The translations under genes and the position numbers were made by a program. Source: CAZKWG01 sp964615375 (GTDB taxonomy: Bacteria; Myxococcota_A; UBA796; CAZKWG01). From it: a DNA stretch of 56,443 nt. The notes below the pieces were generated by a model. It worked only from the letters and a program-made list of their open reading frames with translations, was not told where the DNA came from and ran no database searches. Positions 1-8,304 of the stretch are shown in pieces. The DNA is taken from positions 1-56,443 of the forward strand of contig CAZTOW010000061.1 in NCBI GenBank assembly GCA_964615375.1. The letters are read 5' to 3'. Each line of letters begins with the position of its first letter. Within the stretch, counting starts at the first letter, position 1.

Positions 1-93
1 CCAGTCCGGATCTGTGGAGGGGGGCATGGGCGACCATGGTCTCTACTCCGACTGATATCCAGCGGGCGTATCACGGCGTCGTCAGGGCGCGCC

Positions 94-1815
94 TCAGCGC
101 ACCATCCCGGCCAGCGAGCGCCGCTCCCCCGGGGCGAGGGAGAAGGGCGCGAGCTTCGAGCCGTCGAAGGCCACGATCTGCCAGCGTGGGTCGTCCAGCG
201 GGCGGGCGAACTCGAAGCGCACCGTCCGCGGCTGCCCGTCGGGCAGGGTCTCCAGCACCTCGGCCGTGTAGTCGGGCAGGCGGACCCGCTCGCCCACCTG
301 GAAGGGGAGCCCGGGATCGCGCAGGAGCTGATCCTTGGGCGCCCAGAGCCAGCCCTCGGGCACCGTGAGCGTGAGCGTGCGCTCGCCCGTCCGGGCGACG
401 TCCACGGTCGAGCCCGCCGGCGCCAGCAGCGCGATCCGGGCGGGAGGGGTGCGCATCTCGGGGTGAAGGAGCAGGTAGCTGGTGATCAGGCTGTCGCCGT
501 TGACCACGACCAGCAGCTCGGGCGCCACCTCGCGCTGCACCTGACGCACGCCCTCGCGCACCACCCACTCGAAGGCGAAGGGCACCCCGAGGATCTGGAC
601 CAGGAGCAGGAGCGCCGCGACGGGGCCATGAAGCACGAGCATAACAGATGTTACAAGATTGTTATTCGTGTTGCTGGCGTCGCGATCTCCCAGCAGGCCG
701 CCCTGCTCCGCCCTGAGCGCGATCAGCGCCGCCGCGGACGCGCTGGCGAAGGTCAGCAGCCGGGCCATGGTGAAGGTCGCGCACACCGGCAGCAGGGCCA
801 GCAGGAAGGAGAGCGCGAAGAAGCGCGCCTCCGCCCGCTGTTGCAGGGCGGGCCTCAGCCAGAGCCCCACCCCCGCCAGCGTGAGCAGCCCGCCCACCTG
901 AAGGGCCAGCCGCAGCCCCTCGGGCGCGAAGGCGAAGACGTCCACGGGGGCCTGCGCCCACTGCCCGAGGGCGAGGATGGGCAGGCGCTCGCTCAGCTCG
1001 CTGAGGTAGCGCAGCGGGTCCGCGCCGGGATCGATGTAGAGCCCCGAGCCGTGCGCGGCGTAGCCCATCGCCGTGTAACACAGCCTCCAGGCCAGGATCA
1101 CGAGGATCACCGGCGCCAGGGCTCGCGCCCGCTTCAACCAGGGCTCCCGGGCCATGGTCAGCTCCCAGGCGCCCATCCACGCCGCCGCGCCGATGCCCGA
1201 CTCGCCCCCCAGGAGGGCGCCGGTGAAGGTGAGCAGGCAGCCCGCCAGATCGCGCCCGGCCCCTCCCTGCCGCCACCGGACATACATCCAGGCGGCCAGC
1301 GCGCCGAGACTCAACGTTACAAGCGCGTTTCGGTTGGACAGCCACCAGATGGGCCAGGCGTGCGCGTCCTCCACCGCGAACAGCAGCAGCGCCAGCGCCG
1401 CGACCGCCCCACGGCCCAGAACCTGACGTAACAGGCCCCCTACCGTCACCAGGCAGAGCATCCACCAGGCGACGCTGTGCAGGTGCTGGAGCCAGATCCG
1501 GTCCCGCCACAGCGCGTCATCCAGGGCGTGCGTGAGCGCGCTCAGCGGGCGGAAGAAGCTGAGGTGCAGCTCCGGGTGGGTCCACCAGGGGAGGATCCCC
1601 TGATCGATCATGAGCTGTCTACCCGCCGCCTCCCCGGGGACGAAGCTGAACAGCGAGAGGACGGGGTGCGGATCAGGGAGGAGCCAGCGCTGCTCGAGGT
1701 GCATGCGCAGGACGTAGTCGTCGATCACCAGCCCCGCCGGCAGCGAGCACAGCCCGAGGAGCAGGCCGAGCAGCAGGATCCAGCGGCGCGCGAGAGGGTG
1801 GGCGAGGCGGTGCAT
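94..1815 (-). CDS. GT-C-like polytopic membrane protein
   Basis: This 573-residue protein has a hydrophobic first helix (about residues 11-30) followed by an acidic IDDYVLR motif (D32, D33), then roughly nine or ten more hydrophobic segments in its first 400 residues and a soluble C-terminal region of about 150 residues. A D/E motif just after the first helix, and a later segment ending in WWLSNRNAL, recall GT-C glycosyltransferases and the TMTC/PMT-like proteins, which act on lipid-linked sugars at the outer face of the inner membrane. The glycosyltransferase role is inference; no substrate can be named. I chose the ATG at 1815 because the upstream in-frame GTG (1833) sits directly on its GGAGG. 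It lies 45 bp downstream of fadA on the same strand and may be read through from it. Codons near 630-670 are unusually AT-rich. Confidence 0.7.
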   Translation of the reverse strand: MHRLAHPLARRWILLLGLLLGLCSLPAGLVIDDYVLRMHLEQRWLLPDPHPVLSLFSFVPGEAAGRQLMIDQGILPWWTHPELHLSFFRPLSALTHALDDALWRDRIWLQHLHSVAWWMLCLVTVGGLLRQVLGRGAVAALALLLFAVEDAHAWPIWWLSNRNALVTLSLGALAAWMYVRWRQGGAGRDLAGCLLTFTGALLGGESGIGAAAWMGAWELTMAREPWLKRARALAPVILVILAWRLCYTAMGYAAHGSGLYIDPGADPLRYLSELSERLPILALGQWAQAPVDVFAFAPEGLRLALQVGGLLTLAGVGLWLRPALQQRAEARFFALSFLLALLPVCATFTMARLLTFASASAAALIALRAEQGGLLGDRDASNTNNNLVTSVMLVLHGPVAALLLLVQILGVPFAFEWVVREGVRQVQREVAPELLVVVNGDSLITSYLLLHPEMRTPPARIALLAPAGSTVDVARTGERTLTLTVPEGWLWAPKDQLLRDPGLPFQVGERVRLPDYTAEVLETLPDGQPRTVRFEFARPLDDPRWQIVAFDGSKLAPFSLAPGERRSLAGMVR

Positions 1816-1860
1816 CCCGCCAGCCTGCCACACCCCTCCCGCGGCCGCCAGACGCGGGCC

Positions 1861-3042
1861 TCAGCCCTCTCGCTCGAAGACCGCCGCGGCCCCCATGCCT
1901 CCGCCGATGCACATGCTGACCACGCCGTAGCGGCTGCCGCGGCGCTTCATCTCGTGCAGGAGGGTGGCGGTGAGCTTGGCGCCCGTGCAGCCCAGCGGGT
2001 GGCCCAGCGCGATGGCGCCGCCGTTGACGTTGACCTTCTCCGCGTCGATGCCCAGCTCGCGCACGCAGTAGACCGCCTGGCTGGCGAAGGCCTCGTTGAT
2101 CTCGAAGAGGTCCACGTCGGAGAGCGCGATGCCCGCCTTCGCCACCGCCGCCGGGATGGCCTTGGCCGGGCCGATGCCCATGATCTCGGGATCGACGCCG
2201 ACCACCGCGTAGGCGCGCAGCACGCCCAGCGCCGTGAGGCCCAGCGACTCCGCCTTCTCCCGCGACATGATCACGGTGGCGGCGGCGCCGTCGCTGACCT
2301 GCGAGCTGTTGCCCGCGGTGCTGGCGCCGTCCTGGGCGAAGGCCGGCTTCAGCGCGCCGAGGCCCTGGGCCGTGGTGTCGGCGCGCACGCCGTCATCGGC
2401 CTTGACCACGACGTCCTTCCACTTGCCGTCGCCGAAGACGCGGGTGCTGACGGGCACGATCTCCTCGTCGAAGCGCCCGGCCGCCTGGGCCGCCGCCGCC
2501 TTGTGGTGGCTGCTGGCGGCGAAGGCGTCCTGATCCTGTCGCGACACGTTGAAACGTTTTGCGACGTTCTCCGACGTGATGCCCATCGGCGTGTAGATCT
2601 CGGGCGCGCTCTCCATCAGGCTCGGGTTGGGGCTCGGCCGATCCCCGCCCATGGGGATCTGGCTCATGCTCTCCACGCCGCCGGTGAGCGCCACGTCCAT
2701 CCAGCCCGCCTGGATGCCCGCCGCCGCCTGCGCGAGCGACTGGAGGCCGCTGGAGCAGAAGCGGTTGATGGTCATGGCGGGCACGTTGTTGGGGACGCCC
2801 GCGGCCAGGGCGGCGACGCGGGCCACGTTCATGCCCTGCTCACCCTCGGGCATGGCGGTGCCGACGACGACGTCGCCGATCTCGGCGGGGTCGAGGGCCG
2901 GCACCCGGGCCAGCGCCCCCTTCATCGCGGTGATCAGCAGGTCATCGGGGCGCGTGTCCTTCAGCGGGCCGCGCTTGGCCTTGGTGACGGGGGTGCGGAC
3001 GGCCGCGACCACGACGACGTCACGGGGATTCTTTCCAGTCAT
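1861..3042 (-). CDS. fadA: Acetyl-CoA acyltransferase (3-ketoacyl-CoA thiolase)
   Basis: The 393-residue protein is a complete thiolase. The nucleophilic cysteine lies in NRFCSSG (C96). The C-terminal catalytic pair is visible in GHPLG (H348) and SMCIGGG (C378). Thiolases of this class split 3-ketoacyl-CoA with CoA to release acetyl-CoA, the last step of each beta-oxidation cycle in the cytoplasm. The ATG is preceded by GGAGAA at a good distance. It follows fadN by 34 bp on the same strand, so the two form an operon, and the FadR-like operator upstream of fadN should control both. The family also contains biosynthetic acetyl-CoA acetyltransferases, but the fadN partner makes the degradative role the better reading. 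Confidence 0.95.
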   Translation of the reverse strand: MTGKNPRDVVVVAAVRTPVTKAKRGPLKDTRPDDLLITAMKGALARVPALDPAEIGDVVVGTAMPEGEQGMNVARVAALAAGVPNNVPAMTINRFCSSGLQSLAQAAAGIQAGWMDVALTGGVESMSQIPMGGDRPSPNPSLMESAPEIYTPMGITSENVAKRFNVSRQDQDAFAASSHHKAAAAQAAGRFDEEIVPVSTRVFGDGKWKDVVVKADDGVRADTTAQGLGALKPAFAQDGASTAGNSSQVSDGAAATVIMSREKAESLGLTALGVLRAYAVVGVDPEIMGIGPAKAIPAAVAKAGIALSDVDLFEINEAFASQAVYCVRELGIDAEKVNVNGGAIALGHPLGCTGAKLTATLLHEMKRRGSRYGVVSMCIGGGMGAAAVFEREG

Positions 3043-3076
3043 GGGGTTCTCCGTAGTCGAAAGAAGTGGTTACAGC

Positions 3077-5485
3077 TCAGTTACGCAGGGGCTTGCCCTT
3101 CATGAGCATGTGCTGGATGCGCTCCTGGGTCTTCTCCATTCCGCACAGCGACAGGAAGGCCTCGCGCTCCAGGTCCAGGATCTGATCCTCGCCCAGCCAG
3201 GTCCCCGCCGGCACGTCGCCGCCCGTCAGCACCCAGGCCAGCTTCTTGCTGACCGTGACGTCGTGATCGGTGGCGTAGCCGCCCTCGTGCATCTGGTAGA
3301 GGAAGAGCTCGATGGCGGCGCGCCCGCTGGAGCCGGGCAGCTTGAAGCGGCGCTTGCGCGGCGGCTTGTAGCCGGCCATCGCCAGCCCCAGGGCCGTGCG
3401 CTTGGCCTCGTGGATCAGCGCGTCGGGGTCCAGCACCAGGCGGTCGGTGGGGCGCAGGTAGCCCATGGCGCGGGCCTCCTCGCCGGACATCGAGACCTTC
3501 GCCAGGGCCATGTTCTTGAACACCGCCTGCACGAAGGGGTTGGGGTCGTACTCAGTGCCCTCGACCACGTCGCCCAGCGCGCGGGCCAGCATCTCCTTGC
3601 AGCCGCCGCCCGCCGGGATCAGGCCCACGCCGACCTCGACCAGGCCCATGTAGAGCTCGGCCGCGGCCACCGTGGCGGAGCCCTGCATCCCCACCTCGCA
3701 GCCCCCGCCCAGGGCGAGGCCGCGCGGGGCGGTGACCACCGGGCGCGCGCTGTACTTCGCGCGCTGCAGGACCTCCTGGAGCTTGCTGATCATGCCGGTC
3801 AGCTCGCCCCAGAGGCCCTGCCCGGCGGCCACGCCGACCATGAACAGGTTGGCGCCGGCGCAGAAGGCGTTGCCGCCCTGGTTGCCGACGACCAGCCCCT
3901 CCCAGCGCCCGGCGTCCAGCTCGTCCAGCGCGGTCTCGTAGAGGCCGATGATGCCGTCGTCGAGCGCGTTCATCTTGGAGTGGAACTGCAGGCAGGCGAC
4001 ACCGTCGCCCAGGTCGATCAGGCTCGCCGAGTCGTTCGAGCGGGTCACGGTGCCCGGCCGCGCCCGCACGTCGTCCAGCAGCAGCCACTCGGGCGCCATC
4101 GGCACCACGAAGCTCCTGCCCCCGTTCGGGTCCCAGGCCGTCATGCGCCCGCTCGCGTCCCGCTCGTAGAAGCGCTCGCGCCCGGCGGCCAGCATGGCCT
4201 CCACCCAGGCGGGCACGCTGAGGCCGTCGGCCTTCATGCGGTCCACGGTGCCGCGCACGCCCAGGATGTCCCAGGTCTCAAAGGGCCCGGTCTCCCAGGC
4301 GAAGCCCCAGCGCATGCCACGGTCGATGTTGACGATGTCGTCGGCGATCTCAGGCACGCGGTTGGCCGCGTAGATGAGCGTGTCGGCGGTGCAGGCCCAG
4401 GCCAGCTGACCGGCCGGATCCTGGGCGTTGACCAGGATGCGCAGCTTGTCCTCGGTGCGATCGGCGCCCTTGGCCTGGCCCAGGCTGGGGAAGCGCACCT
4501 TCTTCTGGGGCAGGTACTCGCCGGTCTTGAGGTCGCGGGTCAGGATGACGCGGGCGCCGCTGGCGTCCGTGCCCTTCTTGTAGAAGCCGCGGCCCGCCTT
4601 CTCACCGACCGCGCCCTCGGCGATCATCTGCTTGAGCCAGGCCGGGCTCTGGAAGAGATCGCGCTTCTCGTCGTTCGGGGCGCCGTCGTAGACGTTGCCC
4701 AGGACGTGGTCCAGCGTGTCCAGGCCCACCAGGTCGCCCGTGCGGAAGACGGCGCTGGAGGGGCGGCCCATGGGCGAGCCGAAGATGGTGTCCACCTCGT
4801 CCACGCCCAGGCCCAGGCGCTCCATGTGGTGGAAGACCGAGAGGATGCCGAAGGTGCCGACGCGGTTGGCCACGAAGTTCGGCGTGTCCTTGGCCCAGAC
4901 GATGCCCTTGCCCAGCACGCGCTCGCCGAAGCGGGCCACCGCCTGCGCCGCCGCCATGTCCGTCTCCGGGCCGGTCACCAGCTCGAGCAGGCGCATGTAG
5001 CGCACGGGGTTGAAGAAGTGCATGACCAGGAAGTTCCTGCGCATCTCCTCGGGCATGGGCCCGGCCATGGCCGAGAGCTGCAGCCCGCTGGTGTTCGACG
5101 CCACCACGCTGCCCGGACGGCGGTTCGCCGCCACCCACTCGAAGACCCGGTGCTTGATCTTCAGGTTCTCGACGACCACCTCGATGATGAGGTCGCAGTC
5201 CTTCAGCTTGTCGGCGTCGTCATCGTAGTTCGCCGCCGTGATCAGGCTCACGTCGCTGGCCCGGTAGAGGGCGGCGGGCTTGAGCTTCGTGATGTTGGCG
5301 ATGCCCTCCTGCGCCAGACGGGAGCGCGGGAAGCCGGCGACGAGGTCGCGCGGCACGATGTCGAAGAGCACGGACGGAATGCCGGCGTTGGCGAGGTGGG
5401 CGGCGATGCCCTGCCCCATGACGCCTGCGCCGAGCACGGCGACCTTGCGAATCACCAGGTTCTGAGCCCCGGACTGTACGGACAT
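3077..5485 (-). CDS. fadN: 3-hydroxyacyl-CoA dehydrogenase / enoyl-CoA hydratase
   Basis: This 802-residue bifunctional enzyme hydrates 2-enoyl-CoA and oxidises the 3-hydroxyacyl-CoA with NAD. The order of domains is dehydrogenase first: the Rossmann motif GAGVMGQGIA lies near residue 20 and the HFFNPV dehydrogenase motif near 160. The crotonase fold is C-terminal, with an oxyanion-type NAFCAGANL and GLIPAGGG. This is the FadN (YusL) order of Bacillus and is the reverse of E. coli FadB. I start at the ATG at 5485 because a GGGAGGAGG sits just upstream and the NAD-binding fold begins about 10 residues later; a longer in-frame extension to 5605 would run across the operator. It is the first gene of a fadN-fadA operon. 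Confidence 0.93.
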   Translation of the reverse strand: MSVQSGAQNLVIRKVAVLGAGVMGQGIAAHLANAGIPSVLFDIVPRDLVAGFPRSRLAQEGIANITKLKPAALYRASDVSLITAANYDDDADKLKDCDLIIEVVVENLKIKHRVFEWVAANRRPGSVVASNTSGLQLSAMAGPMPEEMRRNFLVMHFFNPVRYMRLLELVTGPETDMAAAQAVARFGERVLGKGIVWAKDTPNFVANRVGTFGILSVFHHMERLGLGVDEVDTIFGSPMGRPSSAVFRTGDLVGLDTLDHVLGNVYDGAPNDEKRDLFQSPAWLKQMIAEGAVGEKAGRGFYKKGTDASGARVILTRDLKTGEYLPQKKVRFPSLGQAKGADRTEDKLRILVNAQDPAGQLAWACTADTLIYAANRVPEIADDIVNIDRGMRWGFAWETGPFETWDILGVRGTVDRMKADGLSVPAWVEAMLAAGRERFYERDASGRMTAWDPNGGRSFVVPMAPEWLLLDDVRARPGTVTRSNDSASLIDLGDGVACLQFHSKMNALDDGIIGLYETALDELDAGRWEGLVVGNQGGNAFCAGANLFMVGVAAGQGLWGELTGMISKLQEVLQRAKYSARPVVTAPRGLALGGGCEVGMQGSATVAAAELYMGLVEVGVGLIPAGGGCKEMLARALGDVVEGTEYDPNPFVQAVFKNMALAKVSMSGEEARAMGYLRPTDRLVLDPDALIHEAKRTALGLAMAGYKPPRKRRFKLPGSSGRAAIELFLYQMHEGGYATDHDVTVSKKLAWVLTGGDVPAGTWLGEDQILDLEREAFLSLCGMEKTQERIQHMLMKGKPLRN

Positions 5486-5517
5486 CCTGCCTCCTCCCGG
5501 CGGGCGCTGCCGGCCGG

Positions 5518-5535
5518 TGAATGAGCGTTCATTCA
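5518..5535. promoter_or_regulatory. FadR (TetR-type)-like operator of fadNA
   Basis: The sequence TGAATGAGCGTTCATTCA is a palindrome with perfect 7-base arms (TGAATGA/TCATTCA) around a 4-base centre. It agrees, from memory, with the consensus bound by the TetR-family FadR repressor of Bacillus, which controls beta-oxidation genes and is released by long-chain acyl-CoA. It lies 33 bp upstream of the fadN start codon. A weak -10-like GATAGT on the minus strand (5551-5546) places the box at or just after the transcription start, as expected for a repressor. No tetR gene is in the window, so the regulator must be encoded elsewhere. Confidence 0.8.
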
Positions 5536-5671
5536 GTGAGAGGAGACTATCCGGGTCCGGGGCGGACTGCCAGCCCTGGCGCGCTGAGCTACCGAGATCG
5601 GGCACGCCGCCGCCGCGCGGGCAGGGACGTCGTCCGCGCGCGGAGGGATCCTGGGGGCGAAGCTCAGGCCC

Positions 5672-6643
5672 TCAGGGCAGGACGTCCTCGATGTCGCCCG
5701 CCTCGATGTCGGCGTCGATGCTGACGATCACGGCGCCGGGGGCCAGCAGCGTGTACGTGGGGATGGCGCCGTCGTTCTCGAAGCGGCCGCCGATCTTCCA
5801 CTCGCCGTCGGCGAGCACGGGGTAGTCCAGGCTGTACTCCGCGGCCCAGCCCGCCAGATCCTCGGTGGCCGGCGTGTCGCCCGTCAGATCCTCGGCCTGG
5901 AGCTCCAGCACGATGAAGCCGCGATCCCCATAGTTCTGGTACAGGGACTCCAGCCAGCTCGTCGCCTCCTGGCTCTCGTCGCACCACATGGTGCCGCTCA
6001 CGACGAGCACGGCGCGGTCGCAGAAGGCGTGCAGGCGGACGATGTCGCCGTTCTGGTCGTAGAGGGCGAAGTCCTCGGCGACGTCGCCGACGTCATTGCC
6101 GGTGGGGATGAGGGTGTCGCGGCAGCTGCCGATGGACCAGCCGCCCGAGTAGGGGTGGTCCGTGGCGTCCAGGGGGTCGGTGGTGGACTCCTCGCCGTCG
6201 CCCCAGCCGTCACCGTCGGTGTCGGCGTTCAGGGGGTCCAGGCCCACCGCCACCTCGGCGCCGTCTTCTACGCCGTCGTCGTCGGTGTCCTTGCTCAGCG
6301 GGTCCGTGCCGAGCTCCTCCTCTGAGCCGTCGCCGAGCCCGTCGTCGTCGGTGTCGGCGTCGTCGGGGTCGGTGCCCTGGGCGGCCTCGTCGATGTCGGA
6401 GACCCCGTCATCATCGGCGTCTCCCCCCACGCTCTGGCTGGCGCCGGTGTCGTCGTCCTCGCCCTCGCCCTCGCCTTCACCCTCGCCCTCGCCCTCGCCG
6501 GAGGAGCCGGAGTCAGGGTCGGCGGTGTCCTGGGATGACTGATCACCTGTTTCCTGATCAGGGGTGTAGATGATCTTGTCGCCCGAGCCAGTACAGCCCA
6601 GGACAAACAGGAGTGCCAGAAGATGGGAGCCTGCCGCTTGCAT
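5672..6643 (-). CDS. Lipoprotein with type 3-like Ca repeats and redoxin domain
   Basis: This 323-residue protein starts with a short lipoprotein signal ending in FVLGC (lipobox Cys 17), so it should be lipid-anchored in the periplasm or outer membrane. A low-complexity Gly-Glu stretch (about residues 50-62, encoded by 6-bp repeats around 6460-6500) leads into four or five acidic DxDxDG repeats (about residues 72-160) of the thrombospondin type 3 kind, which bind calcium. The C-terminal half (about 175-320) looks like a thioredoxin-fold redoxin/AhpC-TSA domain with VVSGTMWCDES. Only one cysteine of the usual CxxC is present, so it may act as a peroxidase-like or non-reducing redoxin. It is divergent from the calmodulin-like gene at 6789. 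Function is inferred from domains only. Confidence 0.8.
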   Translation of the reverse strand: MQAAGSHLLALLFVLGCTGSGDKIIYTPDQETGDQSSQDTADPDSGSSGEGEGEGEGEGEGEDDDTGASQSVGGDADDDGVSDIDEAAQGTDPDDADTDDDGLGDGSEEELGTDPLSKDTDDDGVEDGAEVAVGLDPLNADTDGDGWGDGEESTTDPLDATDHPYSGGWSIGSCRDTLIPTGNDVGDVAEDFALYDQNGDIVRLHAFCDRAVLVVSGTMWCDESQEATSWLESLYQNYGDRGFIVLELQAEDLTGDTPATEDLAGWAAEYSLDYPVLADGEWKIGGRFENDGAIPTYTLLAPGAVIVSIDADIEAGDIEDVLP

Positions 6644-6660
6644 CGCCCCTCCGAGTCCGA

Positions 6661-6689
6661 ATCATAACGGAAGCGCGAAGTCTAATCAC
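6661..6689 (-). promoter_or_regulatory. Possible sigma-70 promoter of the lipoprotein gene
   Basis: On the minus strand a good -10-like TATGAT (6666-6661) has a weak -35-like GTGATT 17 bp upstream. The start codon is 18 bp downstream of the -10. The poor -35 keeps this tentative. Confidence 0.35.
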
Positions 6690-6722
6690 CCCGCCAAGGT
6701 CAGGATCCGACCGCCATCGGAC

Positions 6723-6751
6723 TTGACCAGGAGGGAGCGCTGTTCTACAGT
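6723..6751 (+). promoter_or_regulatory. Sigma-70-type promoter of the calmodulin-like gene
   Basis: TTGACC and TACAGT are separated by exactly 17 bp. This would start transcription about 30 bp before the ATG at 6789, leaving room for its GGGAGAGG ribosome site. Confidence 0.5.
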
Positions 6752-6788
6752 GCGTGACCCTCGCGGTCACCTGCACACGGGAGAGGTC

Positions 6789-7277
6789 ATGGGCGTCGTC
6801 GATAGCGGAATTACGGCTCGCAAAGAGCGTCTCGAAGAGATTCATCGCACCTTCGCGCTCTTCGACCTCGACGGGGACGGGTGCGTGAGCGCCGAGGAGC
6901 TGGGGCAGGTGCTCCGGGCCCTCGGCCAGAGCGCGACGCCGGCCGAGCTCGCCGCCATGGTCCGCACCGTAGACGCGGATGGGAGCGGTACCATCGAGCT
7001 CAACGAGTTCATGGCCCTCTTCATCCCCACCGACCCGAGCCTCTCCGGGTCGGGGGCGGACGACGATCTCCGTCAGGCCTTCCAGGACTTCGACCGGGAC
7101 GGGGACGGGCGCATCTCGCTGGCCGAGCTCCGGCGCGCCATGCAGGCCCTCGGCGAGGAGGTGGACGCGCCGGGCCTCGACGAGATGCTGCACCGCGCGG
7201 ACGCCGACGGGGACGGGCAGGTGGACTATGACGAGTTCGCGCGCATCATGGCGGGGGGCTGGTTGCCCGTCCCCTGA
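6789..7277 (+). CDS. Calmodulin-like four EF-hand protein
   Basis: The 162-residue protein contains four canonical 12-residue EF-hand loops in two pairs: DLDGDGCVSAEE, DADGSGTIELNE, DRDGDGRISLAE and DADGDGQVDYDE. All carry acidic residues at positions 1, 3, 5 and 12, so all four should bind calcium. Its length and layout match eukaryotic calmodulin (about 149 residues), with a 10-15 residue longer linker between pairs. There is no signal peptide, so it is probably a cytoplasmic calcium sensor or buffer. I start at the ATG at 6789, which has GGGAGAGG at good distance; an in-frame ATG at 6570 lies inside the divergent gene. Bacterial calmodulin-like proteins are known but rarely have four intact hands. 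Its partner cannot be told from context. Confidence 0.9.
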   Translation: MGVVDSGITARKERLEEIHRTFALFDLDGDGCVSAEELGQVLRALGQSATPAELAAMVRTVDADGSGTIELNEFMALFIPTDPSLSGSGADDDLRQAFQDFDRDGDGRISLAELRRAMQALGEEVDAPGLDEMLHRADADGDGQVDYDEFARIMAGGWLPVP

Positions 7278-7289
7278 GCCCGGCTCAGG
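7273..7289. terminator. Palindrome joining two convergent gene ends
   Basis: CCTGAGCC-C-GGCTCAGG is a perfect 8-bp inverted repeat that contains the stop codons of both convergent genes (7275-7277 on plus, 7285-7287 on minus). It could serve as a compact bidirectional terminator. There is no T-run, so termination would have to be Rho-assisted or the palindrome is only structural. Confidence 0.4.
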
Positions 7290-8304
7290 CGAACTGCTGG
7301 CGGTAGGCGCTCATCACCTGCTGCCAGCGCTCCTCGCCCCAGCGACGGCGGCGGGCGGCGATGACCCAGAGCACGGGCTTGCGGGCCTCCTCGCCCAGCA
7401 GATCGGCGAGGCTGGCCTGACAGGTGAACAGGGCGGTGACCGCCGCCAGCCGATCCCCGCGCGCCTCGTGCAGCTCGGCCACCGAGAGGCAGGCGAGCAG
7501 GTAGAGCACAGGGTCGGGGAGCCCCAGCGCGGCCTGGCGCGCCGCGTCGGCGTCGATGAGGGCGCCCTGGAGGTCTCCGGCGGCCTGGCGGCTGGCGGCG
7601 CGGGTGAGGCGGGCCTGCCCGACGAGGGAGAGCTGGCCCGCGCGCTCGGCGTCGGCCAGGACGGCGTCGATGCTGTCCACCGGCAGCTCGGGCGCGCGGG
7701 GGGCCTGCCGGAGGAGGGGGAGGCGGCTGAGCCGGGCGCTGAGGGTGGCGCCGGGATCGCCCTCGGCCAGGGCCAGGGCCCGCCCCGTCAGCGCGAGCGC
7801 GTCAGACGGCTTGGAGATCAGCTGTAACGTCATGATACGCGCTGCGACCGCCTGCTGCTCACGCCCGGTGTCCTGGGCGCGGGAGAAGTCGGAGATGGCC
7901 TCGGCCAGCAGCGCGTCAGCGCGGGCGGCATCGCCGGTCCCCAGCGCCATGCTGGCGAGGTGCATCCGACAGCGACCAGCCATGGCGTGCTCACCCGAGG
8001 ACGAGAAGTCGGGGAGCGCCAGGGCGAGGAGCTCGGCGGCCTGCGCGGCGTCTTGGGCCAGCCGGGCCTCGACGAGGGCGCGGATGTAGCGGACGCCGGC
8101 GATGTCGCGCGTCCGCCCGGCCGCCTGGTGCAGGGTGAGGGCGCGATCCAGGCGCGCCCGGACGCCGGGGAGGTCTCCCGTGGGGATGAGGGCGGCGGCG
8201 GCCTGCTGGAGGGCGTCGGCCTCCTCCGCGGAGCTGCCCGAGGCGCGGGCGGCCTCGGCGCGGGCGTCCTGGGCTCGCACGACCTCAGGGGTCTGGGTGC
8301 TCAT
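7285..8304 (-). CDS. Alanine-rich helical-repeat (TPR-like) protein
   Basis: The 339-residue protein is almost entirely alpha-helical and Ala/Leu/Arg-rich, with repeated helix pairs of about 35-40 residues in the manner of tetratricopeptide repeats (for example the segments around residues 30-60, 60-100 and 100-140). No signal peptide, membrane segment or catalytic motif is visible. Its ATG directly follows the TGA of the 1059-residue gene (8305-8307), so the two are translationally coupled. A plausible role is a chaperone or adaptor for that large protein, by analogy with TPR chaperones that sit beside effector genes. That is inference; the protein is otherwise unrecognised. Confidence 0.7.
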   Translation of the reverse strand: MSTQTPEVVRAQDARAEAARASGSSAEEADALQQAAAALIPTGDLPGVRARLDRALTLHQAAGRTRDIAGVRYIRALVEARLAQDAAQAAELLALALPDFSSSGEHAMAGRCRMHLASMALGTGDAARADALLAEAISDFSRAQDTGREQQAVAARIMTLQLISKPSDALALTGRALALAEGDPGATLSARLSRLPLLRQAPRAPELPVDSIDAVLADAERAGQLSLVGQARLTRAASRQAAGDLQGALIDADAARQAALGLPDPVLYLLACLSVAELHEARGDRLAAVTALFTCQASLADLLGEEARKPVLWVIAARRRRWGEERWQQVMSAYRQQFA

